Assembly (NCBI GenBank): GCA_046582185.1
Contig: JAYGEX010000043.1
Coordinates: forward strand, 1 to 64,000
Reading direction: 5' to 3'
Source of the DNA: GCA-002726655 sp046582185
Lineage (GTDB): Bacteria; Pseudomonadota; Gammaproteobacteria; Pseudomonadales; Azotimanducaceae
DNA: 64,000 bases
Part shown: one piece after another, positions 44,633 to 53,924 of the stretch
How the letters are laid out: each line of letters opens with the position of its first letter
Numbering within the stretch: position 1 is the stretch's first letter
Translations under genes and position numbers: made by a program
Notes under the pieces: model-generated
Databases searched by the model: none
What the model was told of the DNA's origin: nothing
Seen by the model: only the letters and a program-made list of their open reading frames with translations

Positions 44633-45739
44633 CTACAGCGCTTTCAGAAAATCCAGCGCTCCCCATTCCTCGAGCGCTGATTGCGTGCGATTGAAGGAAA
44701 CGTCCTTCCAGTCCAGACCCAGATCTTCGCACTCTTTTTGGATCAATGCGATATCCGTATCGGCACTGGCGACGCACATAATCATCTGACTGATAATCAA
44801 ACCCATGCGGTAGTCCATCTCCAGCTGCGATCTGTCATAACCACTTATACCTGCAGATATTAACCCCTCATGATAATTATCCAATAAGCTGGCTTCATTT
44901 TCCTGGCGTACCTGTGTATCCAGACACATTCCAACCATGCGTGCAAAATCCCAGGCGCCCTGGGCAACGAAAGGAAACTGCCAATCAATGACCGCAAATT
45001 TCCCGCCCTGCTCTGTTGGAAAGAACATTTGCTTCGCATGGTAGTCCCCATGCACAAACGTAAAGGGGCGAGACTCGATAAAGGCCATGAGGCTATCCTG
45101 GTTTTCGAAGCAAAAGGCCATAATCTCGCGAGTCAGAGACGGATCATCATATAAAGATGCCAGCGTCGCACCCGCTTCATTCGCCGCATGATACGCTGCA
45201 CCATAAAAATCACGATTATCGTACTGCACCATCCAGTCTTTCTGGCGCAGTATTTCCTGGTTCCACCACTTACCGTGAAACGTCGGTAATGCACCAATTG
45301 CAGTTTCCACTTGTTCCAGACTGACTGCCCAGGAGGGTGATTCTGAAGGGGCAAGGTCCTCCATTAATATCACCAGCTGTTGTGGATCCGTCTTATGTTG
45401 CTCGTATAAACACCGTGGAACGGAAATACCAATATCAGGGAATTCTCTGTAAAACGACGACTCCCGCCTGTATTGATCATAGAAGGCAATAAGATCCTGA
45501 AGAATTTTGGGATCCCGGGAGGTTATTTTCGCAACATATTTTTTCGGCAAGGATGCGCCGTTATCTCTGAATGATGAATCATATTGAACATCCAGCAATA
45601 CGATCTCCGCCGTCTGTCCTGGAATATCCGAGTCTCGAGCATCACAGCCAATAACTCGAGAGTTACCCAGCTTGTCTGCCAGCGCGGTATTCAACCATTC
45701 TATAGTGAAATCTGATGCAGCTTTTGGTATCTCTATCAT
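44633..45739 (-). CDS. Aminoglycoside-phosphotransferase / EcKL-type kinase-like protein
   Basis: A 368-residue protein of the APH/choline-kinase fold. Seen: N-lobe lysine in 'KKYVAKITS', 'QLVILMEDLAP', the catalytic loop 'FVHGDYHAKQMFF' (HGD.H) and the metal box 'AVIDWQFPFVAQGAWDFAR' (D..W). It resembles the ecdysteroid-kinase-like branch, which phosphorylates small hydroxylated molecules; the substrate here is unknown. It lies 63 bp downstream of the TRAP large-permease gene on the same strand, so the imported compound may be its substrate (inference). Confidence 0.82.
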   Translation of the reverse strand: MIEIPKAASDFTIEWLNTALADKLGNSRVIGCDARDSDIPGQTAEIVLLDVQYDSSFRDNGASLPKKYVAKITSRDPKILQDLIAFYDQYRRESSFYREFPDIGISVPRCLYEQHKTDPQQLVILMEDLAPSESPSWAVSLEQVETAIGALPTFHGKWWNQEILRQKDWMVQYDNRDFYGAAYHAANEAGATLASLYDDPSLTREIMAFCFENQDSLMAFIESRPFTFVHGDYHAKQMFFPTEQGGKFAVIDWQFPFVAQGAWDFARMVGMCLDTQVRQENEASLLDNYHEGLISAGISGYDRSQLEMDYRMGLIISQMIMCVASADTDIALIQKECEDLGLDWKDVSFNRTQSALEEWGALDFLKAL

Positions 45740-45802
45740 GAGTTGTAACTCCTGAAAAATAATATCACTTTTAGTCTGGTAATCGGAAACTTGCCAACAA
45801 TA

Positions 45803-47152
45803 CTAATACGCCTGTTGCGGCAGCCAGAGAACCAGATCGGTCCAGAAATAAATTAAGGTGAGTCCGAACAACTGAATGAGGATAAAGGGGATAACGCCTC
45901 GATAGATTGTGGAGACTTTAATTGAATCCGGCGCCACTCCTTTGAGATAAAAGATGGCGAAGCCAACCGGCGGCGTCAAGAACGATGTTTGCAGGCATAC
46001 GGCAAACAATACAGTGAACCAGACAAGATCAAAGCCAAGATCTATTACCACTGGACTCACCAGCGGCAAAATAATGAGCGTGATTTCTATCCAGTCCAGG
46101 AAAAATCCAAGAAGAAAGGTACAGAAAAGAATTGTGACCAGAATCATATCTGGACTAAAGGGCAGCCCCTTTAACATCCCGGCGATAAGTGCGTCTCCGC
46201 CAAGCCCGCGCAACACCAGAGAATAGGCAGTTGCGCCAAGAAAGATCGCGAAAATATACGCCGTCGTCCGCGTTGTTTCTCTTACTACATCGCGAAGCAC
46301 ACCAAGGCTAAGCTGATGATTCCCCCAGGCCAGTAAGGTTGCGCCAAATGCTCCCACACCGGCAGCTTCTGTCGGTGTGGCGATGCCAAAAAATATTGAA
46401 CCCAGAACTGCGAGGATCAATCCCACCGGCGGCAATATCGACAAAAAAACATCCCATACCAGCTTGGCATCAACCTTTGCTCTATTCTCAGGTACCGGTG
46501 CAACCTCCGGGTACATATAGGCATAGATCAGAATATATGCAACGAACAGAGACCCAAGAAGCAAACCGGGAAATAGTGCACCCAAAAATAGATCGCCCAC
46601 AGGCATGGCTAATCTGTCTGCCATTAAAACAAGCATAATACTGGGTGGTATTAGTATGCCCAGGGTGCCCACGGCACATACCGTTCCTGTCGCTAACTCT
46701 GGCTTATATTTCTGATCCAACATCTGTGGCAAGCCTAGAAGGCCCAACAAAACAACTGATGCGCCAATAATGCCTGTGGAAGCAGATAGCAAAATGCCTA
46801 TCAGTGCAACAGTCACGGCCATGCCACCACGGATACCACCGAAAAGCTTCACCATATTTTTCATCAAACGCTGCGCAACGCCGGAACGATCCAGCATCAG
46901 GCCCATGAAGATAAACATCGGCAGAGCAACCAGCACCCAGTTATTCATCACTCCCCAGATACGATCCGCCACCAGCGTTGAATAATCCCAACTAATATAA
47001 ACCGGGAAGCCAAAATCAACATTGGCAATAATGCCGATAGCAGTAAAGAGGACTGCCAGCCCGCCGAGCACCCAGGCAACAGGATAACCCGTGAAGATCA
47101 GGATAATGAACGAGAAAAACATCAGGATGGAGAGTACGTCACCGACTGACAT
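45803..47152 (-). CDS. dctM: TRAP transporter large permease
   Basis: A 449-residue DctM-type membrane protein with about 12 helices: 'FFSFIILIFTGYPVAWVLGG', 'VALPMFIFMGLMLDRSGVAQRLM', 'GTLGILIPPSIMLVLMA', 'GIATPTEAAGVGAFGA' and 'PPVGFAIFYLKG' (family boxes, parts cited). It drives sodium-coupled uptake of an organic acid. ATG 47152 overlaps the small-permease stop (TGATG) and gives the usual start; a longer upstream frame lies inside that gene. Confidence 0.94.
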   Translation of the reverse strand: MSVGDVLSILMFFSFIILIFTGYPVAWVLGGLAVLFTAIGIIANVDFGFPVYISWDYSTLVADRIWGVMNNWVLVALPMFIFMGLMLDRSGVAQRLMKNMVKLFGGIRGGMAVTVALIGILLSASTGIIGASVVLLGLLGLPQMLDQKYKPELATGTVCAVGTLGILIPPSIMLVLMADRLAMPVGDLFLGALFPGLLLGSLFVAYILIYAYMYPEVAPVPENRAKVDAKLVWDVFLSILPPVGLILAVLGSIFFGIATPTEAAGVGAFGATLLAWGNHQLSLGVLRDVVRETTRTTAYIFAIFLGATAYSLVLRGLGGDALIAGMLKGLPFSPDMILVTILFCTFLLGFFLDWIEITLIILPLVSPVVIDLGFDLVWFTVLFAVCLQTSFLTPPVGFAIFYLKGVAPDSIKVSTIYRGVIPFILIQLFGLTLIYFWTDLVLWLPQQAY

Positions 47153-47703
47153 CACTTCTTCTCCGTTGGCCAGGAAAACAGGAAACACGAGACGCGACTT
47201 AGGCGGGCAACAACCGCAACCAGGGTCAGTACAAAGCCAGTGATCAGGAAACTTTTAATAACCCATCGATAAGGTAAGCCTCCAGGGGCTTCCGAAATTT
47301 CGCCCGTATTGAAGGAGTATAGGAAAAACGGAATTGCAGCCACAAGAACCAACATGATAAAGGGGATCTGCAGCAGTATTGTGCCGTAGAGCTCGATCCA
47401 GGCCTGCACAGTAGGAGACATTTTTTCCCGCAGCACATCGACCCTAATATGAGAGTCATTAACAACGCCGTAGGAAAGACCAATAAGGAAGCCTACCGCA
47501 TAAAGATGCCACTGAATTTCTTCAAATTCAATTCGACCCTCAGAGAAGACATATCGCATGATTACGTTGAGCACAATGACAGCGAGCAATAGCAGCCAGA
47601 TCCAGGACACTCCGTCGCCAAGCTTTAGAATTAGATGTTCGATCGACGCTGACAAACGAGTATGAGGTAGGTGAAGTTTTTCATTTACCCTTTCATTTAC
47701 CAT
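47152..47703 (-). CDS. dctQ: TRAP transporter small permease
   Basis: A 183-residue DctQ-type membrane protein with four helices. 'LNVIMRYVFSEGRIEFEEIQWHLYAVGFLIGLSYGVVNDSHIRVDVL' holds the family pattern N...RY.F....... EE.......(F/L).G......HIRVD (only the pattern is cited). It pairs with the large permease. Start at ATG 47703, 9 bp after the binding-protein stop. Confidence 0.92.
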   Translation of the reverse strand: MVNERVNEKLHLPHTRLSASIEHLILKLGDGVSWIWLLLLAVIVLNVIMRYVFSEGRIEFEEIQWHLYAVGFLIGLSYGVVNDSHIRVDVLREKMSPTVQAWIELYGTILLQIPFIMLVLVAAIPFFLYSFNTGEISEAPGGLPYRWVIKSFLITGFVLTLVAVVARLSRVSCFLFSWPTEKK

Positions 47704-47712
47704 AAGCGAGCC

Positions 47713-48897
47713 TTAAAAGTCTCTCGGTAAATAAGCGAAATTTTTCCAGATGCGGTAGGTTTTGGAGAATCGTTTTTGAGATTCCCATATACGGAGGAAA
47801 TCCTCATCATTGTCCGCCTCTTCCTGTAAGACGGATTCAGTCACCGCCTGTAATTCTCTAAGCATCTTGATGCTGAATTTAGCCGGAGTGACGCCCTTTT
47901 TCGGGAAACCAGCGATCACCGCACCTTGAATTGCCTCACCATGGGCAAGATTTCTAATAACGCCTGCGGTACAAGCCATATCCATCAGCGCCCTGTCTGC
48001 CTCTGGCAAATCATTCCAAATTTCCAGATTCACAACCAGATGACTCGCGGTGAACGTCTGATGCCAGCCAGGGAAATAGTTGAATTTAGCAATACGATCG
48101 AAGCCCAACATCTGATCAACGGCAGGCATGGAAAATTCCGTCGCATCAATTGCACCCTTTTCCAATGCCTGAAATATCTCGCCACCGGGAATCATCGTGA
48201 CGGACGCGCCTAGTTTTTGCAGTACCTTGCCGCCAAGACCGGCAAAGCGAATCTTCAGCCCTTGAAAATCATCCAGAGATTCAATGGGCTTTCTAAACCA
48301 GCCAGCTGTTTCAGGCCCAACCAGGCCGCAAAGAATAGGATGTATATTGTGAGATCGGTAGAGTGATTCCGTTAGCTCTTTCCCTTCATCCTGATAGAAC
48401 CAGGCTGCAAACTCCCAGGGCTCCATGCCAAAAGGGACTGCTGCGATCAGAGGCGTTGCTGGTATTCTACCCTGATCATATCCAAGCCAGGTATAACCGG
48501 CCTGAATTTTCTTCTCCTTGACGCTCTCAGTAATATTGAAGGGTGGGACCAGCATACCCGGCTCGAAAACTTCCAGCTGAATTCTGCCTTCGCTTACCCT
48601 TTCCAGTTCTTCAGAGATATAGAGAACGGTATCAACAAGTGCCGGCAGGTTTGTTCCTGATGAAACTGGTACTCGCCACCGAATATCTGGCAGTCTCTGC
48701 GATTCAGACTGGCTGAAGGTGTTATTGGATTCTGGTGCTGTTCGCAAACTTAGCGCACCGATAATTCCCGATAGAAATGCTATCAGCACAGCAATTAATG
48801 CCGTTCTATTATTCCAGGGATTCTTATCCCGAGAACTATTATTCCGGGGATCAGATCTGTTATTTGACGAACTACTATTTTGCAAACTTTCCTGCAC
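47713..48897 (-). CDS. dctP: TRAP transporter substrate-binding protein
   Basis: A 394-residue DctP-family protein. A Ser/Asn-rich cytoplasmic leader of about 30 residues precedes one helix (about 32-52), so it is probably membrane-tethered rather than freely periplasmic. Seen: 'ELERVSEGRIQLEVFEPGML', 'GLVGPETAGWFRKPIESLDDFQGLKIRFAGLGGKVLQKLGASV' (family boxes 'W.RKPI.S..D..GLK.R' and 'LGASV') and 'GAIDATEFSMPAVD'. That set fits the TakP-like group that binds 2-oxo acids, but the ligand is not certain. First gene of the P-Q-M operon. Confidence 0.88.
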   Translation of the reverse strand: MQESLQNSSSSNNRSDPRNNSSRDKNPWNNRTALIAVLIAFLSGIIGALSLRTAPESNNTFSQSESQRLPDIRWRVPVSSGTNLPALVDTVLYISEELERVSEGRIQLEVFEPGMLVPPFNITESVKEKKIQAGYTWLGYDQGRIPATPLIAAVPFGMEPWEFAAWFYQDEGKELTESLYRSHNIHPILCGLVGPETAGWFRKPIESLDDFQGLKIRFAGLGGKVLQKLGASVTMIPGGEIFQALEKGAIDATEFSMPAVDQMLGFDRIAKFNYFPGWHQTFTASHLVVNLEIWNDLPEADRALMDMACTAGVIRNLAHGEAIQGAVIAGFPKKGVTPAKFSIKMLRELQAVTESVLQEEADNDEDFLRIWESQKRFSKTYRIWKNFAYLPRDF

Positions 48898-48992
48898 TCG
48901 TTTTTATTTTGATTCTGGGACCTTTATGACCAGATCCTGCGAGCAATTAGTTTCCCTTGTATACTAACCCGAATTATCACGTCTTGCATCCG

Positions 48993-49982
48993 ATGACACT
49001 AAACCCCTTGAGCCCTAGTTGGTTCCTAAAATACCTATCCACACCAATCTCTTTCAATTCCCTTACCGTTGATGGTGGTGAAATTTCCTATCAGAGGTGG
49101 TCAAATTCAGCGAAACCTATACAAGATGATTTAGAAGATGGTGTAGAAGACGATTCAAAAAGCATTTCTGCAATTCGTGTAAACAAGCCGGGCTTACTCT
49201 TCGTTCATGGTTATGGCGCTCACGCACACTGGTGGGACTTTATCGCACCTGCGTTTCTCGATCATTACGATGTCATTGCAATGGATATGAGTGGTGCAGG
49301 GGAAAGCAGCCACAGAAGTATCTATACCGCTACAACCTTCGCCGAGGAAATACGCGGCGTATGTCGAGATGCAAAATTAAGATCGCCAGTGATTGTAGGG
49401 CATAGCTTTGGCGGCGCTATGACACGAATTGCGGCCCATCTCTACGGAGATGAATTCAAAGGCATCGTCATCGTCGATAGTGCCATATCCCGCCACATCT
49501 CATCCAAGCGGGGCCAACGGCCGGTAGCGGCAAGCCCGCGAACGAGAGTGCGAACGCGAATGCGACACTACCAGTCCATTACAGATGGCGCGCGTCGATT
49601 TCGATTAAGACCGCCACAGCCCTGCGAGAATAAATTCATCGTCGACCATATTGCAAAACATTCTCTGGCAAGCAGCGATCAGGGATTCTATTTCAAACTG
49701 GACCAGGCCCTATTTTCAAAGTTACAGGAAGATCCCGACACCGATTTACCGGCTGCCGCTACTATGGTCGCAAACTGCCCCTGCCAAGTTGGCTTTATTT
49801 ATGGGGAAAAGAGCCGTTTCTTCGATGATGAGGCCATATCTACGCTCAATGAATTAATAGAGCCCGAGCTGCTCCATCGAATTCCACAGGCCTACCATCA
49901 TGTCTTTCTGGATCAACCCAAAGCCTTTATTGACTCATTAGCGCAAATTCTGAAGGCAATGAATTCGAAGAATTCTCTTTGA
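48993..49982 (+). CDS. Alpha/beta hydrolase
   Basis: A 329-residue hydrolase. The oxyanion region is 'FVHGYGAHAHWWDF', the nucleophile elbow 'VGHSFGGAM' (G-H-S-F-G) and the catalytic histidine lies in 'YHHVFLDQP'. An acid is likely in 'YGEKSRFFDD'. Such enzymes cleave esters or C-C bonds; the substrate is unknown. ATG 48993 is the first ATG in frame; TTG 48957 upstream is possible. Divergent from the TRAP operon and convergent with the TauD-type gene. Confidence 0.85.
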   Translation: MTLNPLSPSWFLKYLSTPISFNSLTVDGGEISYQRWSNSAKPIQDDLEDGVEDDSKSISAIRVNKPGLLFVHGYGAHAHWWDFIAPAFLDHYDVIAMDMSGAGESSHRSIYTATTFAEEIRGVCRDAKLRSPVIVGHSFGGAMTRIAAHLYGDEFKGIVIVDSAISRHISSKRGQRPVAASPRTRVRTRMRHYQSITDGARRFRLRPPQPCENKFIVDHIAKHSLASSDQGFYFKLDQALFSKLQEDPDTDLPAAATMVANCPCQVGFIYGEKSRFFDDEAISTLNELIEPELLHRIPQAYHHVFLDQPKAFIDSLAQILKAMNSKNSL

Positions 49983-50022
49983 GAGTTTTCTCTTTGAAAA
50001 TCAATGATCTGTATATAAAAGA

Positions 50023-50850
50023 TCAGTAAGGTCGTTGCCCATCATCAATTGTGATCCTTTGCAATTTTCGATGCTGGGGGTAGTAGTCGTTGATGGGTTT
50101 GTGTTGGGTAATTCGGTTGTCCCAAAAGGCAATTGAGTCCTTCTCCCAACTAAAGCGACAGGTAAATTCCGGCATCACCTGGTGCTCGAATAGAAAGTCC
50201 AGCAGCGCCCGACTCTCTTTATCTTTCATGTCTTTTATGCCCACCGTAAACAGGGAATTAACAAACAGCCCTTTTACACCTGAGATCGGGTGGGTGCGAA
50301 TAACAGGGTGTTCAACCGGAGGATTGGCCAGAACCATATCTGCTAAACGTTCCCTGCCCCCCGGCGCATCCAGACTCTCTTTGAAGCCAAAGGTAAAATC
50401 ATGAATGGCGGTCAGTCCGGAAAGAAATGTCTGCATCTTGTCTGACAGACCCTCATAGGCAGCTGACATGCTGGCGAATAATGTATCGCCTCCCTTCTCT
50501 GGAATGATAAGACCATGCAGGATGGATCCAAGCGGCGGACAGGCCCGAAAGGTCATATCCGTGTGCCACATCTCAATCAGCGAAGGATTATCCGCATCAT
50601 TTTCAAGGACCGTGATTTGCGGGTAACCTTCTACGTGAGCATAGGCCTCATGTAATTGCGGCTGGCCGAAGAGATTAGCAAGCGCCGCATGATTCTCGGG
50701 TTTTAGCGGCTGATCCCTGAAAAAGAGTACCTGATATTTCATCAGGGCACTGTTAAGTGCCTCAAATTGTTGTTCCGACAGCGGCTGACAAAGATCAATG
50801 CCTTTGACCTGGGCACCAACAGAACCTGAAACGGCCTTTAACTCGAGCAT
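50023..50850 (-). CDS. TauD/TfdA-family Fe(II)/2-oxoglutarate dioxygenase
   Basis: A 275-residue dioxygenase. Iron ligands are H and D of 'WHTDMTF' and the distal H of 'ITQHKPIND'; the 2-oxoglutarate arginine is in 'HRKLQRITID'. 'VLFFRDQPL' and 'LLFDNR'-like 'AFWDNR' are typical of the TauD group. It hydroxylates a small substrate such as a sulfonate or phenoxy acid; identity unknown. It lies 4 bp downstream of a 57-residue gene on the same strand. Confidence 0.9.
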   Translation of the reverse strand: MLELKAVSGSVGAQVKGIDLCQPLSEQQFEALNSALMKYQVLFFRDQPLKPENHAALANLFGQPQLHEAYAHVEGYPQITVLENDADNPSLIEMWHTDMTFRACPPLGSILHGLIIPEKGGDTLFASMSAAYEGLSDKMQTFLSGLTAIHDFTFGFKESLDAPGGRERLADMVLANPPVEHPVIRTHPISGVKGLFVNSLFTVGIKDMKDKESRALLDFLFEHQVMPEFTCRFSWEKDSIAFWDNRITQHKPINDYYPQHRKLQRITIDDGQRPY

Positions 50851-50854
50851 TATA

Positions 50855-51028
50855 TTAAGCGTCCAGAGTGTCTAGTTGCTCTACCAGTTTATTAATTTTC
50901 TCTTCCAGATCTGCAATCAATTCCTTACTCACATGCACTGACAGCGCCACGACCCGATTAGGCCCCAGCCTGCGTAATCCGGCTGCTATATCTGATGCAT
51001 TGCTCTTGATATCGTCAATTTGACTCAT
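50855..51028 (-). CDS. Small coiled-coil protein
   Basis: A 57-residue protein: an N-terminal charged part, 'LGPNRVVALSVHVSKELI', then a short coiled coil ('LEEKINKLVEQLDTL'). ATG 51028 follows a good site (CGGAGT); the frame is open further upstream but without a site. It ends 4 bp before the TauD-type gene, so the two are probably translated together. I do not recognise the family. Confidence 0.6.
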   Translation of the reverse strand: MSQIDDIKSNASDIAAGLRRLGPNRVVALSVHVSKELIADLEEKINKLVEQLDTLDA

Positions 51029-51229
51029 TTTAAACTCCGTCTGAACTCGATCAGGCTCCACTTTCTCCCGCATTAAAATCAGGGGGAAACCCAGCTTATT
51101 TACCAAAGCTTAATGATACATGAACTCTAACAATGCTTCATTCTTCCCTACAATCACCAATTAATGTAATGATGACTTATCCAACAAAAACCTTATCGCA
51201 AATTGGAAGTAACAATTGAGAAGCAATAA

Positions 51230-51523
51230 ATGACCGACCATATCCTCGAGATTAAATACGGTGGCGCAACGCTCAAACTCGAAATAAGGCCTGGCAATTT
51301 TACTAGACTACTGGTCAACGGCATTTTGAGGGAAGAGAAGGCCATCAATCAATCGAGTAGCTCGGAACTGATCGTCCGCTTGAGTTCCACCGTGCAAACT
51401 GACTATGAATGGCATGAGTTCATCGAAGCGTTAGTCACTATTTCCGAAGGTCGAATCTCTGCAAAGCTGATTGCTAACAATACAGAAATTGCGCATGAGA
51501 ACTATCCGATTAATCGAGGCTAA
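51230..51523 (+). CDS. Hypothetical protein, 97 residues
   Basis: A small, probably cytosolic protein with beta-strand-rich pattern: 'HILEIKYGGATLKLEIRPG', 'TRLLVNGILREEKAIN', 'YEWHEFIEALVTISEGRISAKLIANN' (parts cited). No signal peptide or membrane segment. It precedes the glyoxalase-like gene by 14 bp and probably shares its transcript. Family not recognised. Confidence 0.6.
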   Translation: MTDHILEIKYGGATLKLEIRPGNFTRLLVNGILREEKAINQSSSSELIVRLSSTVQTDYEWHEFIEALVTISEGRISAKLIANNTEIAHENYPINRG

Positions 51524-51537
51524 GGAAAACATTTCAC

Positions 51538-52230
51538 ATGCAACTATCAAAAAAATATATTGATATAGGAATACAGACTAACCAACGAGATTCCATGCTG
51601 GAATTCTGGGGCAGCACCATCGGCTTACCCTACGAAGAACTGTTGAAAGTGGGTGGTGGTATACATCAACATCGGCACACTCTAAATGGTTCAGTATTCA
51701 AGTTGAACAATGTTCGAGAGCCGTTGAATAACGACGATAAGAGTGGATTCAAGGAACTGATGATCGCTCGTGAAGGCATAGATTCGCCTCAAGAGTTTAG
51801 CGACCCGGACGGAAACAAGGTGACCCTGGTCCCGGTCGGATTTAGGGGAATATCTCACATCGCAATGAACCTGGAAGTCTCGTCGATTCGTACTTTTCAG
51901 CACTTCTATCGAGAGGTTTTGCAAATTGAAGAGATATCCGAAACCTGCTTCAAATGGGGGTCTACGCTCCTCTTTTTGACTGAAAACGTAAATCATCCGT
52001 CCTGTGCAGGTTTTAGTGGTATCGGCTACCGCTACATCACGGTGCAGGTCTTTGATGTTGAACATGAACACCAGGGTTTTCTCGATCGCGGCGGTAACGA
52101 AGCTCGCCCGCCGAGAACCCTGGGGCAAACCGCTAGAATATCCATGATCACTGACCCGGATGGCAACTGGATTGAAATTTCACAACGCGCATCCCTGACC
52201 GGACCCGTTCCGCAGGATAGCCAAGGCTGA
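51538..52230 (+). CDS. Glyoxalase/VOC superfamily protein
   Basis: A 230-residue protein with two VOC (beta-alpha-beta-beta-beta) modules. The first runs to about residue 97 and ends 'FSDPDGNKVTLVP'; the second starts at 'ISHIAMNLEVSS' and ends 'ISMITDPDGNWIEISQRA'. 'DPDGN..E' closes each module and holds a metal-ligand glutamate in the second; the first has Thr at that place. Possible metal ligands are H in 'GGIHQHRHT' and 'ISHIAMN'. Reaction unknown. Start at ATG 51538. Confidence 0.85.
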   Translation: MQLSKKYIDIGIQTNQRDSMLEFWGSTIGLPYEELLKVGGGIHQHRHTLNGSVFKLNNVREPLNNDDKSGFKELMIAREGIDSPQEFSDPDGNKVTLVPVGFRGISHIAMNLEVSSIRTFQHFYREVLQIEEISETCFKWGSTLLFLTENVNHPSCAGFSGIGYRYITVQVFDVEHEHQGFLDRGGNEARPPRTLGQTARISMITDPDGNWIEISQRASLTGPVPQDSQG

Positions 52231-52274
52231 AATTTGCGTTAAACTAGCCTGTACACCTTTATACAGATAGACCC

Positions 52275-53151
52275 ATGGACACCTTAAACAAGACAGACGA
52301 AGCCGTGAGCGCTCAAGTGCAAAGCTCTCAAATTGAAAGCTCTCAACATACAAATAACGAAGAACAATTTAGTATGTTCGATTCCGAATCGGCGGATTAG
52401 CGTATCTGGTTGGGTGCAACAGTGAGCATCCTGTGGCTCATTACCTTGTCCGCCTATATTTCCACTGCATTTGGCTGGGGCAATATGGCCCATGCACGCA
52501 TCGATATCATGAGTAGTTTCCTCGAGGGCGCGTTCGCCCCTCTGGCATTTCTCTGGCTGGGCATTGGCTATTTTCTGCAGAAGAAGGAGCTGATTCAAAA
52601 TACTAATGCGATCAAGATGCAATATATTGAAATTCAAAAAACGGCTGCGCAGGCAGAGATTCAATCCCACGCCATAAAAGCAACCGAATTACATGCCCGT
52701 AAAGAGTCCTTCCTGCGCATTGCTGACAGCGTTAAACAACAGCTGGGAACCATCATGGGTTATTTGTTTCTTTCCAGCCAGGGTGTAGTGGGAAAGGGGG
52801 ACAGTCTCTCAAGACAAGATTGGCAGTCTGTGGGCACAAATGAATCAGAATGATCCTGAGGTGTTTTCCCGCGCCATGATGCAATTGATATCGGTACATG
52901 CACGCTCTTATTCCTACAAATTGTTTTATGGCACGCAAATTCGGACAAAGCACAGCACCTCCTTTATCTTTAACTTCGAACGACTCATTCGCTCAGCGGA
53001 AGATTGTGATGATGACGGCATGATTCGTGATTCGTTGCTGGGTAGTGGTCATGGATTCATTTACGAGCGAATGATCACTTACAAGGAAAATCCACCACCA
53101 GGATTTACTTATGGCAACTTCGATTTTGATCCAGATGCCACCGACGACTGA
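52275..53151 (+). pseudogene. Membrane-protein gene broken by a TAG and a frameshift
   Basis: Starts at ATG 52275 with a polar N-terminus ('MDTLNKTDEAVSAQVQSSQ'), hits TAG at 52398-52400, and continues in the same frame with two hydrophobic segments ('SILWLITLSAYIST', 'FAPLAFLWLGIGYFL') and a helical domain. At the G5 run 52796-52800 the protein-like sequence moves to another frame: with four Gs it would read on as 'KGTVSQDKIGSLWAQMNQNDPEVFSRAM' (parts cited) to TGA 53149-53151. Restored, it would be about 291 residues. Family unknown. At least two changes break it, unless one is a sequencing error. Confidence 0.7.
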
Positions 53152-53183
53152 ACCAATCAATAAACGCAGAGCTAGAAGTAAAA

Positions 53184-53771
53184 TTGAACCCAATTCAAAA
53201 TATTCAAAATGATCGTGCCAAGGCCCGTAAATTAGGCGATACCAATGCAGATATCTGCTTCCTTGCACTCACTGACAGTGACGGCAGGGCAAGCGTGAGG
53301 ACCCTGGTTCTGCGAGATATTATCGACAACAGATTTACACTATTCATTAACAAAACGAGTCCCAAGTGGCAGGCGCTCTCAAGCGGCGCCAGCTATGAAC
53401 TTCTACTATGGTATTCAAGCATGCAGCGGCAGTACCGTATTAGCGGCAGCGCACAAGCCCTGGATACCGAAATCGTCAAGACCAATTGGCAACGTCGCCC
53501 CATTGGCAGCAAATATCTTGACTATGTTTATGAAGAGCTCGGAAATCAGAGCAGCGTCATTAGCTCCAGAGAGATTCTTACCAACAAGATTATTCAGCTG
53601 AAAGGAAGTCAATCACCAGACGATATGGTTACGCCGCCGATGGTTGCAGGTATCGAACTGGTCGCCACGAAGATTGAAGCGCTCGACCTCAATATGGAAG
53701 ACAAAATTCACGACAGGCAGGTCTATCGTTTCGATGGAACAAGCTGGACATCAGAGATCCTAATTCCCTGA
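53184..53771 (+). CDS. Pyridoxamine 5'-phosphate oxidase (PdxH)-like protein
   Basis: A 195-residue split-barrel flavoprotein. Seen: 'ADICFLALTDSDGRASVRTLVLRDI', 'FTLFINKTSPKWQAL' and the C-terminal 'DRQVYRFDGTSWTSEILIP'. 'R.LVLR' and 'F.TN..S.K' boxes bind FMN in PdxH, but the strict PdxH C-terminus (RL.P) is not present, so the substrate may differ from pyridoxine phosphate. It seems to start at TTG 53184 since no ATG is available. It follows the broken membrane-protein gene by 32 bp. Confidence 0.75.
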   Translation: MNPIQNIQNDRAKARKLGDTNADICFLALTDSDGRASVRTLVLRDIIDNRFTLFINKTSPKWQALSSGASYELLLWYSSMQRQYRISGSAQALDTEIVKTNWQRRPIGSKYLDYVYEELGNQSSVISSREILTNKIIQLKGSQSPDDMVTPPMVAGIELVATKIEALDLNMEDKIHDRQVYRFDGTSWTSEILIP

Positions 53772-53924
53772 TTACAGCGATTCAAATACACATTATGGAG
53801 ATGTGCTGAATTCTCAAGAAGTCCTTTGACTAAAGGCAATATACATTATAAATTGGCTCCCAGATCCAATGTGCCGGTCGTTCTATCCAGGGGGAATCAC
53901 TGCCACACCTATTGTCTCCCTGAC

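Noticed and set aside
22911..53151. Use of TAG as a sense codon in this organism
   Set aside because: Several intact genes (for example the P450, the halohydrin dehalogenase-like gene and serA) end in TAG, so wholesale recoding is unlikely; kept only as a low-interest suppression question.
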